DNA of 64,000 nucleotides, taken from positions 372,001-436,000 of the forward strand of contig CANKZQ010000002.1 of assembly GCA_947488345.1 (NCBI GenBank), given 5' to 3'. Source of the stretch: an uncultured Flavobacteriaceae bacterium. GTDB lineage: Bacteria > Bacteroidota > Bacteroidia > Flavobacteriales > Flavobacteriaceae. Position 1 is the stretch's first letter, and each line of letters opens with the position of its first letter. The notes beneath the pieces are model-generated. The model had not been told where the DNA came from. It ran no database searches and saw nothing but the letters and a program-made list of their open reading frames with translations. Below are positions 56,481 through 64,000 of this stretch, piece by piece. A program made the position numbers and the translations under genes.

Positions 56481-57217
56481 TGTTAGTTTCTGCGATCATA
56501 TTGGGTGTATTAAGTAGTTTTCACTGTATTGGTATGTGTGGTCCTATAGCTTTTGTATTACCAGTAGACAGAGAGCACAAAATGAAAGCAACTTATCAAA
56601 CTGTTTTATATCATTTGGGACGACTCCTCGCCTATTCAAGTATTGGGTTGTTGTTTGGCCTCTTAGGAAAAGGTTTGTATTTGGCAGGTTTTCAGCAACG
56701 TTTATCGATTTTGATTGGAATTCTCATGATTCTCATCATTTTATTTCCAGTGCGGATCTTTAATAAATTCAATTTTTCACAAACCATCTACAAAACTGTC
56801 GGAAAAATAAAAGCTTCATTAGGACTTTACTTAAAACAGAAATCAAATAAAGCAATTTTCTCAATTGGTTTTTTCAATGGTTTATTGCCCTGCGGCATGG
56901 TTTATATGGCTTTAGTAGGCGCGGTAGCAACTTCTGAATTCTATCTAGGTGCTTTATATATGTTTGTATTTGGTTTAGGAACAATACCGATGATGACGGT
57001 CGCTATTTATGCGAGGAACATCTTCTCCTTAAGTTTTAGAAGTAAAATTCAGAAAGCTATTCCTGTATTTGTTGTGATAATTGGACTCTTATTTATTCTA
57101 AGAGGTTTGGGGCTCGGTATTCCATATGTATCACCAAAAGATGTGAAGTTAGAAGTACAAAGCGTTCCTACTGATTGTGTGGTAACTTCTTTAACAACCC
57201 ATGAACCCCTTAATTAA
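56480..57217 (+). CDS. Sulfite exporter TauE/SafE-like membrane protein of the cbb3 operon
   Basis: A 245-residue membrane protein of about six helices. It opens with SSFHCIGMCGPIAFVLP, a Cys/His motif typical of the SafE-like proteins that sit in cco operons, and has a second half starting FFNGLLPCGMVYMAL with another Cys. The paired Cys motifs suggest copper or redox involvement, in line with oxidase assembly, but this is inference. It starts at the last base of the ccoH stop codon and ends 2 bases before the converging hemN. Confidence 0.85.
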   Translation: MLVSAIILGVLSSFHCIGMCGPIAFVLPVDREHKMKATYQTVLYHLGRLLAYSSIGLLFGLLGKGLYLAGFQQRLSILIGILMILIILFPVRIFNKFNFSQTIYKTVGKIKASLGLYLKQKSNKAIFSIGFFNGLLPCGMVYMALVGAVATSEFYLGALYMFVFGLGTIPMMTVAIYARNIFSLSFRSKIQKAIPVFVVIIGLLFILRGLGLGIPYVSPKDVKLEVQSVPTDCVVTSLTTHEPLN

Positions 57218-57219
57218 AA

Positions 57220-58587
57220 TTATATTGTCATTGAAAATAACTGTTTGTTTGGTGTACTTCTTATCAATCTCAAGTCGAATGCCATACATATATTTCTAAC
57301 AAAAGCACGGGCTTCTATTGGTACTGACAATCCGTATTTTGACAGCTTGACTAAACCATCTTTCTCAAATTCTTTTAGACGTTCTAGCATTTCAGGGAGT
57401 TCCTTAAATTGAAGTGCATCATCTTGCCATGAAGTTTCAAAATGACACATAATATTTAATATATGTTGTCTGATGATTAGATCTTCTTCAGTGAGGAAGT
57501 GACCTTTTATAATTGGCAAATCATTGTTATCTACTCTTTTTTTATACTCTTTTAACTTTTTTTCATTTTGTGCAAAAGCATACCAAGAATCACTAATTGC
57601 CGACATTCCTAAACCAATCATCAACTGTGTTTTATTGGTCGTATAACCCATAAAATTTCGATGCATATTTGCATTATCGAATGCCTTAAAAAGAGAATCT
57701 TCTGGTAATGCAAAATGATCCATGCCTGTCTCAATATATCCTAAATCTACCAACATTTGTTTTCCAATTTCATACAACTTCCGTTTACGTTTTCCTTTAG
57801 GGATATCTCCTTCATCAAAACCACGCTGCCCTACTCCTTTTATCCAAGGTACATGTGCATAACTATAAAAGGAAATTCTATCCGGTTTCAACCGAATTGT
57901 CTTCAATATAGTATCAGTAACATCCTCCATTTTTTGAAAAGGCAATCCAAATACCAAATCATGGCTAATTGAGGTATATCCTATTTCTCTTGCCCATTTT
58001 GTGACATTTTTCACGTTTTGAAAAGGCTGAATTCTGTGAATAGCCTTTTGAACTTTTCTGGCATAACATTGCACACCAAAACTGACTCGAGTAAAACCTA
58101 CGTTAAATAGGGTTTGCAAATGTTCTTTAGTTGTGTTGTTAGGATGACCTTCAAAACTAAATTCATAGGCTTCATGTAACTCGACAGTATCTAGAATACC
58201 TCTTAGCAGTTGCTCCAAATTTTCAGCTCGAAAAAAAGTGGGCGTTCCTCCACCTAAATGCAGCTCTCTTAGCACAGGTTTTTCTGGAAATAAATCTAAA
58301 TAGAGTTTCCATTCTTTTAATAGTGTTTCTATGTATGGAATCTCAACAGTATGTCTCTTTGTTATGTGTTTGTGACAGGCACAAAACGTACATAAACTTT
58401 CACAAAACGGCAAATGAATGTATAAACTGATGCCTTTTTTCGAATTGCTTTCTTCGAACGAATGTTGAAAAGTTCGTACCCAATCTTTGGTACTGACACC
58501 TGTTTCATTCCAATACGGTACCGTAGGATAACTGGTATATCGAGGCCCAGGTACATTATACTTTTGAATTAAATTATTATTTTGCAT
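57220..58587 (-). CDS. hemN: Oxygen-independent coproporphyrinogen III oxidase
   Basis: A 455-residue radical-SAM enzyme. The cluster-binding CxxxCxxC is Cys62, Cys66, Cys69 in HLPFCESLCTFCACHK, with the additional Cys of true HemN (CACHK). The SAM segment LHLGGGTPTFF and the N-terminal YNVPGPRYTSYPTVPYW trip-wire region are both present, so this is HemN rather than HemW. It makes protoporphyrinogen without O2, supplying haem when oxygen is low. Its promoter carries a perfect -7 element at the regulon distance from the shared palindrome. Confidence 0.95.
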   Translation of the reverse strand: MQNNNLIQKYNVPGPRYTSYPTVPYWNETGVSTKDWVRTFQHSFEESNSKKGISLYIHLPFCESLCTFCACHKHITKRHTVEIPYIETLLKEWKLYLDLFPEKPVLRELHLGGGTPTFFRAENLEQLLRGILDTVELHEAYEFSFEGHPNNTTKEHLQTLFNVGFTRVSFGVQCYARKVQKAIHRIQPFQNVKNVTKWAREIGYTSISHDLVFGLPFQKMEDVTDTILKTIRLKPDRISFYSYAHVPWIKGVGQRGFDEGDIPKGKRKRKLYEIGKQMLVDLGYIETGMDHFALPEDSLFKAFDNANMHRNFMGYTTNKTQLMIGLGMSAISDSWYAFAQNEKKLKEYKKRVDNNDLPIIKGHFLTEEDLIIRQHILNIMCHFETSWQDDALQFKELPEMLERLKEFEKDGLVKLSKYGLSVPIEARAFVRNICMAFDLRLIRSTPNKQLFSMTI

Positions 58588-58606
58588 TGATCTCTAGTTG
58601 TTTGGC

Positions 58607-58680
58607 CAAAAGTACTGTTGAACCTATTTCTTTTCTATGACATTTATCATGTTTGATTTTAAGAAAAACGAATAATTTTG
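58607..58680. promoter_or_regulatory. Shared Fnr-like palindrome between hemN and a stress protein gene
   Basis: ATGACATTTATCAT (58637-58650) has perfect -7 elements on both sides at 22 bases: TACTTTTG on the minus strand (58614-58607, hemN) and TAATTTTG on the plus strand (58673-58680). Predicted leaders are 16 and 21 bases. It is the clearest example of the regulon promoter. Confidence 0.85.
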
Positions 58681-58704
58681 AATACTAATCAATAATTCAA
58701 ACTC

Positions 58705-59538
58705 ATGAAAAATATACTTTTATTAACCGATTTTTCTAAAAATGCACAGAACGCTATTCACTACGCGTTAGAGTTTTTTAAGGGTTCAAAACATCATTTT
58801 TTATTATTATATGTGCAAAAATCTTCTGGTTCTGCATTGGGTGATTTAATGTCTTCCTCGCCAACATCAACAGTATATGAGTCTATTATAAAAAAACCGA
58901 AAGCTGAACTAACAAAAATGGCGGATAGCCTAAAAGATGATTACATCAACGAAGATTATTCATTTGAAGCAACGTGCGACTATGACGATTTTATTGGTGC
59001 AGTTAATCAAACCGTTCGTTTAAAACATATTGACCTTATTGTGATGGGAACCAATGGTGCAACAGGCGCGGCAGAAGTTGTTTTTGGAAGCAACACGATT
59101 AACGTCATAAGAAATGTTGATTGTCCTGTTTTAGCCATACCTCAAGGATATACATTCAAGACACCAAAGACAGTATTATTTGCGACTGATATTGACGAGA
59201 AATTTACTGATGCGTCACTCACTCCATTGATGCATATAGTCACAAAGTTTAACGCTGAAGTACAAATTCTTACCTTAGAAAAGGAAACACATATTGATTC
59301 TTTACAAGCTAAAAAGGATAAAATGAACTCTTTTTTCAAAGGTATTCAACATCGTTTTTATCCAATTGATAACGTGCCAATTGATATCGCCATAGATAGT
59401 TTTGTACAGATTAAGCTTGTAGATTTGACCGCAAAGATTATAAACAAAGAATCATTCTTAAAACGATTTATATCTGGGTCATCTACCGATGAAATAACCT
59501 ACAAAAGTAGGGTTCCACTTCTTATAATGCATCCTTAA
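58705..59538 (+). CDS. Two-domain universal stress protein
   Basis: A 277-residue tandem UspA protein. The N-terminal half opens KNILLLTDFSKNAQNAIHYA and has VMGTNGATGAAEVVFGS, the nucleotide motif. The C-terminal half (from about TPKTVLFATDIDEKF) lacks it. It is divergent from hemN through a single shared palindrome. It is the most diverged of the five paralogues in the second half (LTLEKETHIDSLQAKKDKMN). Confidence 0.9.
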   Translation: MKNILLLTDFSKNAQNAIHYALEFFKGSKHHFLLLYVQKSSGSALGDLMSSSPTSTVYESIIKKPKAELTKMADSLKDDYINEDYSFEATCDYDDFIGAVNQTVRLKHIDLIVMGTNGATGAAEVVFGSNTINVIRNVDCPVLAIPQGYTFKTPKTVLFATDIDEKFTDASLTPLMHIVTKFNAEVQILTLEKETHIDSLQAKKDKMNSFFKGIQHRFYPIDNVPIDIAIDSFVQIKLVDLTAKIINKESFLKRFISGSSTDEITYKSRVPLLIMHP

Positions 59539-59546
59539 TACCTCAT

Positions 59547-60389
59547 TTAAACTGGTGTGATTAGTAAAGGTATAGACGTATGAAAGCCGATTTTTTTTAT
59601 GACAGGTTCATGGGTGAGTTTTTCTATAAAACTATGCTCATATTTGGCCAAGCATATTAGATTAACGTTTTCCTTTTCAGCGTATAATGTAATCGTTTTT
59701 GATAGTGCTGCATCACTTTCAATTTCCTCAAACATAGTCAAATCTTTTTCGAAATATGTACCAAGGAGTTCTCGATTATATGCTTGTAACTCAGAAAATT
59801 TTCTCTCTTTCTTAATATATACAAAACGTATGCTCAAATTATGTATTTTTTGTAATTCTATAATACAACTGAGGGCTTGCTTATCTAGACTTTTCTTATA
59901 ATCAGTGGCAAAAATCAATTGTTCTAATTCTTCATACACGTACTTTTCTGGAACGCATAATATAGGGCACGTATCAACATGTTTAATGATTTTTACTGTA
60001 TTACTACCCATAAAAACTTCTTTTAAACCTGTTGCGCCACTAGTTCCCATAACAATCAAATCTATATGTTCTTTTTCAACAATATGTTGCACAATAGATA
60101 CGAGTGTACCTAACTTAGATTGACTAACATATGTATGTTTATCATTGAGCATATTTTCTTCTAAATGTGCTACTATTTGCTGTAGTTTCTCTTCTGACTC
60201 CTTTTGTAATACTTCAGAAACTTTTCGCGCGGCAAATTGATGCATAGTGTTCGGCATTCTTGACGGGTTCGTTTCATACGTATTTAAAATATAAAAGGTA
60301 CATGGTATGTCATCATATAAACGAATGGCATAGGTCAGAGCATCCCAGGCATTATCAGAAAAATCTGTTGGTACTAATACTTTTTTCAT
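59547..60389 (-). CDS. Two-domain universal stress protein
   Basis: A 280-residue tandem UspA protein: KKVLVPTDFSDNAWDALTYA, then VMGTSGATGLKEVFMGS as the nucleotide motif near residue 130; the second half (LEQLIFATDYKKSLD) lacks it. Second gene of a two-gene unit, one base after the stop of the preceding universal stress protein gene; tandem duplicates under one regulated promoter. Confidence 0.9.
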   Translation of the reverse strand: MKKVLVPTDFSDNAWDALTYAIRLYDDIPCTFYILNTYETNPSRMPNTMHQFAARKVSEVLQKESEEKLQQIVAHLEENMLNDKHTYVSQSKLGTLVSIVQHIVEKEHIDLIVMGTSGATGLKEVFMGSNTVKIIKHVDTCPILCVPEKYVYEELEQLIFATDYKKSLDKQALSCIIELQKIHNLSIRFVYIKKERKFSELQAYNRELLGTYFEKDLTMFEEIESDAALSKTITLYAEKENVNLICLAKYEHSFIEKLTHEPVIKKIGFHTSIPLLITPV

Positions 60390-60390
60390 C

Positions 60391-61233
60391 TTATTTTTTC
60401 ATTTTTTTTGAAGGAATTACTAAAAATGGAATATTTAAATGGAAACCTATTTGATGAATCACTGGTTTAAAGAACAAATTTTCAAAAAATGAGTGCTTAT
60501 TGTTAATCATCATTAATAATTGAACGTATCTTTCTTTTTGAAATTCATTAATCGCTTCCGTAATTTCCTGATCCCTTTCGTTATAGTAAGTATCATTAAA
60601 ATCAAGTAATAGTTTTTCCAATTTCATTTTATTGGTTATTTCAACCTCATTCAATTCTCTTCCATATGATACATGTAATATGTTTATTTTTGATTTGTAA
60701 ATACGCGCAATTGTCTTCAAAAAGCGCAACTGATTTTCCGTATAATGCACCCTAAAGTCAGTTGGAAATAAAATGTCTGAGGGTTTCTCAAAAAAATATC
60801 CATCCGGAATCGCTAGTACTGGGCACGTTCCTTTTTTGATTAAATGAATAGTATTCGAGCCAAACAAAACTTCTTTCGCTCCCGTTGCGCCCTTTGTCCC
60901 CATTATAATAATATCAATATCATGTTTAGTTACTAAATGTCTTACCTCGTCCGTCAAGGTATTAAAAGATGATATTGTTTCGACAGTGTGCTTTTCATTC
61001 GAGAACTTATGCTGCAATTTCTCTAGTTGGTCCTCCGAATTTTTCTTGATAGTATTCATGAGATCACCAACATATCCTCCAACATTCATTTGAACATCAT
61101 ACGTGTAAATTATTGGGGTATAAGTATTTAATAAGTAAAAAGTACATCGCTCTTCTTCGAAAAGTTTCTGTGCATAATTTATTGCATTCTGAGCATTTTC
61201 TGAAAAGTCTGTCGGCACCAGTATATGTATCAT
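60391..61233 (-). CDS. Two-domain universal stress protein
   Basis: A 280-residue tandem UspA protein: MIHILVPTDFSENAQNAINY at the start and IMGTKGATGAKEVLFGS as the nucleotide motif; the second half (PSDILFPTDFRVHYTENQLR) has none. First gene of the unit with the 59547-60389 paralogue, read from the Fnr-like promoter at 61262-61305. Confidence 0.9.
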   Translation of the reverse strand: MIHILVPTDFSENAQNAINYAQKLFEEERCTFYLLNTYTPIIYTYDVQMNVGGYVGDLMNTIKKNSEDQLEKLQHKFSNEKHTVETISSFNTLTDEVRHLVTKHDIDIIIMGTKGATGAKEVLFGSNTIHLIKKGTCPVLAIPDGYFFEKPSDILFPTDFRVHYTENQLRFLKTIARIYKSKINILHVSYGRELNEVEITNKMKLEKLLLDFNDTYYNERDQEITEAINEFQKERYVQLLMMINNKHSFFENLFFKPVIHQIGFHLNIPFLVIPSKKMKK

Positions 61234-61261
61234 AATATCTAATATTAAAAATTTAACACGA

Positions 61262-61305
61262 TAAAATTAAGAAGTCAGGCAAGAAAAAATTATGATATTC
61301 ATCAT
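61262..61305 (-). promoter_or_regulatory. Fnr-like palindrome and -7 element, tandem stress protein genes
   Basis: The site ATGATATTCATCAT (61292-61305), 22 bases, then on the minus strand TAATTTTA (61269-61262; 7 of 8). The leader is about 25 bases. Confidence 0.72.
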
Positions 61306-61335
61306 CTTCATAAAATATTTCAAAGGAGATGACAA

Positions 61336-61379
61336 CTGATTTTTATCATGTATATCTATGATGAAAGCTCCTAATTTTG
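61336..61379 (+). promoter_or_regulatory. Fnr-like palindrome and -7 element, TerB-like gene
   Basis: CTGATTTTTATCAT (61336-61349), 22 bases, TAATTTTG (61372-61379; perfect). The leader is about 22 bases. The last recognisable regulon promoter in the window. Confidence 0.75.
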
Positions 61380-61404
61380 CTACCATAAACGATACCTTTT
61401 AACC

Positions 61405-61809
61405 ATGGAGAATCCTGAAAGACTTAGCGTTCGATTTTATCAAAAGCTTGGTAAATTATTTTATGCAATCGCAGCGGCCGACAATGTTGTAATGCCAGCT
61501 GAGTTTGATAAACTTAAAGAAATAGTAAAGGCTAAATGGATTACTATAGATGATTTTGAAGATGATTTTCATACTGACGCAGCTTATCAGATTGAGGTAG
61601 TCTTTGACTGGTTAAATACTCAAGAGAAATTAAATGCAACAGTTTGGTTTGACGAGTTTATGGAATTCAAAAAAGAACATAGTCAGTTGTTCAATCCTGA
61701 AATAAAAGACCTGATCTTAAAAACGGCAAATGTCATTGCTGCGAGTTTTCGTGGTAAAAACAAATCCGAATTAATATTGCTTGCCAGACTTAGTTTGAAC
61801 TTTAAATAA
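61405..61809 (+). CDS. TerB-like helical protein of the oxygen regulon
   Basis: A 134-residue all-helical protein: SVRFYQKLGKLFYAIAAADN followed by VVMPAEFDKLKEIVKAKW, a pattern like the TerB/DjlA-N fold where acidic residues bind metal. The rest is less similar (DWLNTQEKLNATVWFDEFME). Soluble, function unknown. It is read from a regulated promoter and is followed by the decayed DUF302 gene, which may once have been part of the same transcript. Confidence 0.68.
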   Translation: MENPERLSVRFYQKLGKLFYAIAAADNVVMPAEFDKLKEIVKAKWITIDDFEDDFHTDAAYQIEVVFDWLNTQEKLNATVWFDEFMEFKKEHSQLFNPEIKDLILKTANVIAASFRGKNKSELILLARLSLNFK

Positions 61810-61819
61810 ATATAAGATT

Positions 61820-61966
61820 ATAAGTTATTATTTTAACAAAACCGTTCCTGATCCTTTTGATAAAGTTATAGAAAAAGTGACTCGGCACCTACAGGATGAA
61901 GGGTTTGGAGTACTGTCAGAAATTAATATTTAGGAGACCTTGAAAAAGAAGCTAAATCTTATGTGA
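61820..61966 (+). pseudogene. Decayed DUF302 gene
   Basis: After the TerB-like gene, an open stretch reads YYFNKTVPDPFDKVIEKVTR followed by HLQDEGFGVLSEINI, the characteristic start of DUF302 proteins. There is no ATG before it, an in-frame TAG at 61931 interrupts it, the frame continues as ETLKKKLNL (also DUF302-like) and then meets TGA at 61964. The C-terminal half, with the conserved Cys-Asn-Pro region of the family, is not recognisable. DUF302 proteins often travel with oxygen and stress regulons, so this is a lost member of the cluster. Confidence 0.72.
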
Positions 61967-62019
61967 GCTGTGCCGTTGGAAGGATTAACAAATAGGGGCT
62001 TTTAGAGGTCAAAGTGTAA

Positions 62020-62050
62020 GTTCACAGATAAAATACAAGGGTTCACAGAT
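62020..62050 (+). repeat. Direct repeat before the outer membrane protein gene
   Basis: The 10-mer gttcacagat occurs at 62020-62029 and again at 62041-62050, a period of 21 bases (two helical turns), 41 bases before the ATG. Spacing of this kind is typical of dimeric regulators of the LytTR type; which factor binds, if any, is unknown. Confidence 0.45.
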
Positions 62051-62090
62051 TATATTTTTCTACTGTCTAAATTGAGTACATATTTGTTGC

Positions 62091-64000
62091 ATGAAGACAT
62101 GTCATCAGATAGTATTTATGTTGTTTATCACTGCACATGGCTTTGGTCAAAAAACTGAAATAAAAGGTGTTATACTCGATCAACAGACAAATAACCCTAT
62201 TCCTTTTGCCACAATAGCCGTATTCAACAAAGCTACTATAATCGATGGAACATCGACTGCAGAAAATGGTACTTTTGAGTTAGAGATTAAGAAAGAATAT
62301 ACGTCTATTGCAATTAGTTTTATAGGATATCAAACGACGACTGTTCAGAAAGCAAAAATTACTTTTCCATTTATTGTCAAACTTGTACCCACTACCAACG
62401 ATCTTGACGAAATAACAATTACCGCCGAACGTACCACATCTCAACTAAAAATAGATCGTAGAATTATAAATTTAGGGTCAGACATTCAAAATGCAGGCAC
62501 ATCGGCGTTAGAGGCCTTTGATCAAATTGCGGAAGTTCAAGTTGATTTGGGAACGGGAAACCTTAACTTAAGAGGTTCTGCAAATGTAAGACTCCTAATT
62601 AATGGCAAGCCTTCATCACTAAATGCTACAGAAATATTAGAACAACTTCCATCCTCCTCTATCAATAGAATCGAACTTATCACAACGCCTTCGGCAAAGT
62701 ATCAAGCCGACGGGATCTCAGGTATTATTAATATAATTTTAAACAAAAATCGTTCGAACGGTATGAACCTACATGTGAATTCATCACTAGGTACCAAACG
62801 ATACAGCTACGGTTTTGAAGGGAATTATAATTTTTCAAAACTCAATTTTAGAATCAATGCCTCCCAAGCTGGGCGCCGCATGAATAGTGAACAAAATATC
62901 TCTAGAAGATATGAAGATAATTCACTAGAAAGTATCTACACCCCACATGATTATAACGGTTTAATTAGAAAAATAAATTCCGGAGTTGATTTCTTTATCA
63001 GCGATAAAGATGAACTTTCATTTCAAATTGACTATACCGATGATTATCATAGTTTTTATAATAACTCTTCTTTCTTTGATTTAACAAACAGAGATGACTA
63101 TCAGTATTTACGAAGATCCGCCCATGAACATGAAACCACGATCTTCAATACTAATTACAGAAAAGAGTTCTCAAATGAAAATCACTATCTGGAATTTGAC
63201 TTTAACTTAAATACCAGTATAAATCAATATCCAGCGTCAGATGTTGAAAATAACACCTTTCTTTTTGATGAAATCTTGAATGAAGATTTCAAATTAAGTG
63301 CGCTTTCATTTGATTATAGTCATCCCATCTTCGAAAAAAGTACCATTGAAGCGGGCATTTCATGGAACAAAAGTATTTTAGAAAGTGCTCAACAGCGTAC
63401 TTTCTCGAATCAAACACTATCTAGCAATAGATTTGAATATGACGAACAACTTCTAGGAATGTATACGCTTGTGAAAACAAACATTGGTAAACTCAACCTC
63501 CAAACAGGACTACGCTATGAATATTTCAGCTCTCTTTCTAATGCGACTAGTGGTGAAAATAATTTAAAATTAACATTTAAAAACCTGTTTCCATCTATTC
63601 ATTTATCATATGCTTTTAATAAGAACAACAGCATTAATCTAGGATATAATAAACGCATTTCGCGGCCAAATTTTCATTATTTAAATCTTTTACAACTCGG
63701 CAATCCATATTTCAGGTTCATTGGAAACCCCAATATTGAACCTCAATATAGTGACAACATAGAATCGAGTTATCAGTATAAAAAAGGAAGTTTCAACATG
63801 GGCTTAGGTCTGTTCTATCGTCATTTAAAAAATGTAATACAACGTCTAAATAGTATTGAAGGAAATGTACAAACCATCTCATTCGAAAACTTTGGTACAA
63901 ACGATGTATTTGGGGTAGAGCTCAACTCTCAAATGAAAATTACACCTTTTTGGAATACCTCTCTTGGTGTTAATTATTATCATACTATAGTCACTAACAA
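62091..64000 (+). CDS. TonB-linked outer membrane beta-barrel protein, 5' part
   Basis: The frame opens at the ATG at 62091 and runs off the window (636 codons seen). A signal peptide (MKTCHQIVFMLFITAHGFGQ) is followed by a CarboxypepD_reg-like domain (about 23-105, IKGVILDQQTNNPIPFATIA) and a plug-like domain (about 130-225, LNLRGSANVRLLINGKPSSL; ITTPSAKYQADGISGIINII). Then comes a beta barrel of the OMP_b-brl_3 family, with KRISRPNFHYLN and GNPNIEPQYSDN as the typical late motifs. Substrate unknown. A candidate operator repeat lies just upstream; no regulon palindrome was seen. Confidence 0.85.
   Translation, partial: MKTCHQIVFMLFITAHGFGQKTEIKGVILDQQTNNPIPFATIAVFNKATIIDGTSTAENGTFELEIKKEYTSIAISFIGYQTTTVQKAKITFPFIVKLVPTTNDLDEITITAERTTSQLKIDRRIINLGSDIQNAGTSALEAFDQIAEVQVDLGTGNLNLRGSANVRLLINGKPSSLNATEILEQLPSSSINRIELITTPSAKYQADGISGIINIILNKNRSNGMNLHVNSSLGTKRYSYGFEGNYNFSKLNFRINASQAGRRMNSEQNISRRYEDNSLESIYTPHDYNGLIRKINSGVDFFISDKDELSFQIDYTDDYHSFYNNSSFFDLTNRDDYQYLRRSAHEHETTIFNTNYRKEFSNENHYLEFDFNLNTSINQYPASDVENNTFLFDEILNEDFKLSALSFDYSHPIFEKSTIEAGISWNKSILESAQQRTFSNQTLSSNRFEYDEQLLGMYTLVKTNIGKLNLQTGLRYEYFSSLSNATSGENNLKLTFKNLFPSIHLSYAFNKNNSINLGYNKRISRPNFHYLNLLQLGNPYFRFIGNPNIEPQYSDNIESSYQYKKGSFNMGLGLFYRHLKNVIQRLNSIEGNVQTISFENFGTNDVFGVELNSQMKITPFWNTSLGVNYYHTIVTN

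Noticed and set aside
1-64000. Mobile elements, prophage, CRISPR arrays, rRNA operons, toxin-antitoxin pairs
   Set aside because: No transposase, integrase, phage structural gene, regularly spaced repeat or rRNA-like sequence was recognised on either strand.

Overview
The window is AT-rich chromosomal DNA from a member of the Flavobacteriaceae (Bacteroidota), most likely a marine aerobe able to live at low oxygen. The pointers are promoters of the TAnnTTTG type, many lipoproteins and TonB-linked receptors with CarboxypepD_reg-like or STN domains, a FecI/FecR pair, a fused CcoN-CcoO oxidase subunit, and family variants typical of the phylum (DUF4369-thioredoxin lipoprotein, LuxC-like acyl-CoA reductase beside a ferredoxin). 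No rRNA, tRNA, CRISPR array, transposase or integrase was recognised.

Layout. 1-8.5 kb: the start of an aldose 1-epimerase gene, then three lipoprotein genes (two are paralogues, one carrying three fibronectin III domains) divergent from an ECF sigma factor, its FecR anti-sigma factor and an STN-type TonB-dependent receptor. Three copies of one promoter-like pattern (T8-CAGGA, 15 bases, TTGTTTTTA) lie before fecR (two) and before a lipoprotein gene (one), suggesting a self-contained sigma regulon. 8.5-37.8 kb: mainly housekeeping genes: a 7TM-HD phosphohydrolase, thiolase, NlpC/P60 peptidase, TPR protein, gyrA, clpC, hutH, two TlpA-like thioredoxins, a minus-strand run ychF-tgt-lptF/G-EamA-accA-nnr, folE and hisS. 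The HisRS carries an unusual insertion of about 100 residues, and the TGT lacks its zinc cysteines.

38.4-61.8 kb is the most interesting part: a contiguous low-oxygen regulon. It encodes a soluble PAS-PAS histidine kinase whose first PAS domain has a His and an Arg exactly where FixL binds haem and senses O2, and a response regulator in which a receiver domain is fused to a Crp/Fnr DNA-binding module (a FixJ-FixK fusion in one protein). Around it lie the complete cbb3 oxidase set (ccoI-S-NO-Q-P-G-H plus a SafE-type membrane protein), hemN, five universal stress proteins, a ribosome hibernation factor, a flavin-binding protein, a CDP-alcohol phosphatidyltransferase and several unknown proteins. 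Eleven Fnr-like palindromes (core TGAY-N4-RTCA) drive thirteen candidate promoters. In every one, exactly 22 bases separate the 14-bp palindrome from a TAnnTTTG-like -7 element, which is class II activator geometry near -41. Two palindromes serve divergent gene pairs. One drives a short transcription unit with no annotated gene (39-codon ORF or small RNA) that ends in a UUCG-loop hairpin.

61.8-64 kb: a decayed DUF302 gene, then the first 636 codons of a TonB-linked outer membrane beta-barrel protein that runs off the window.
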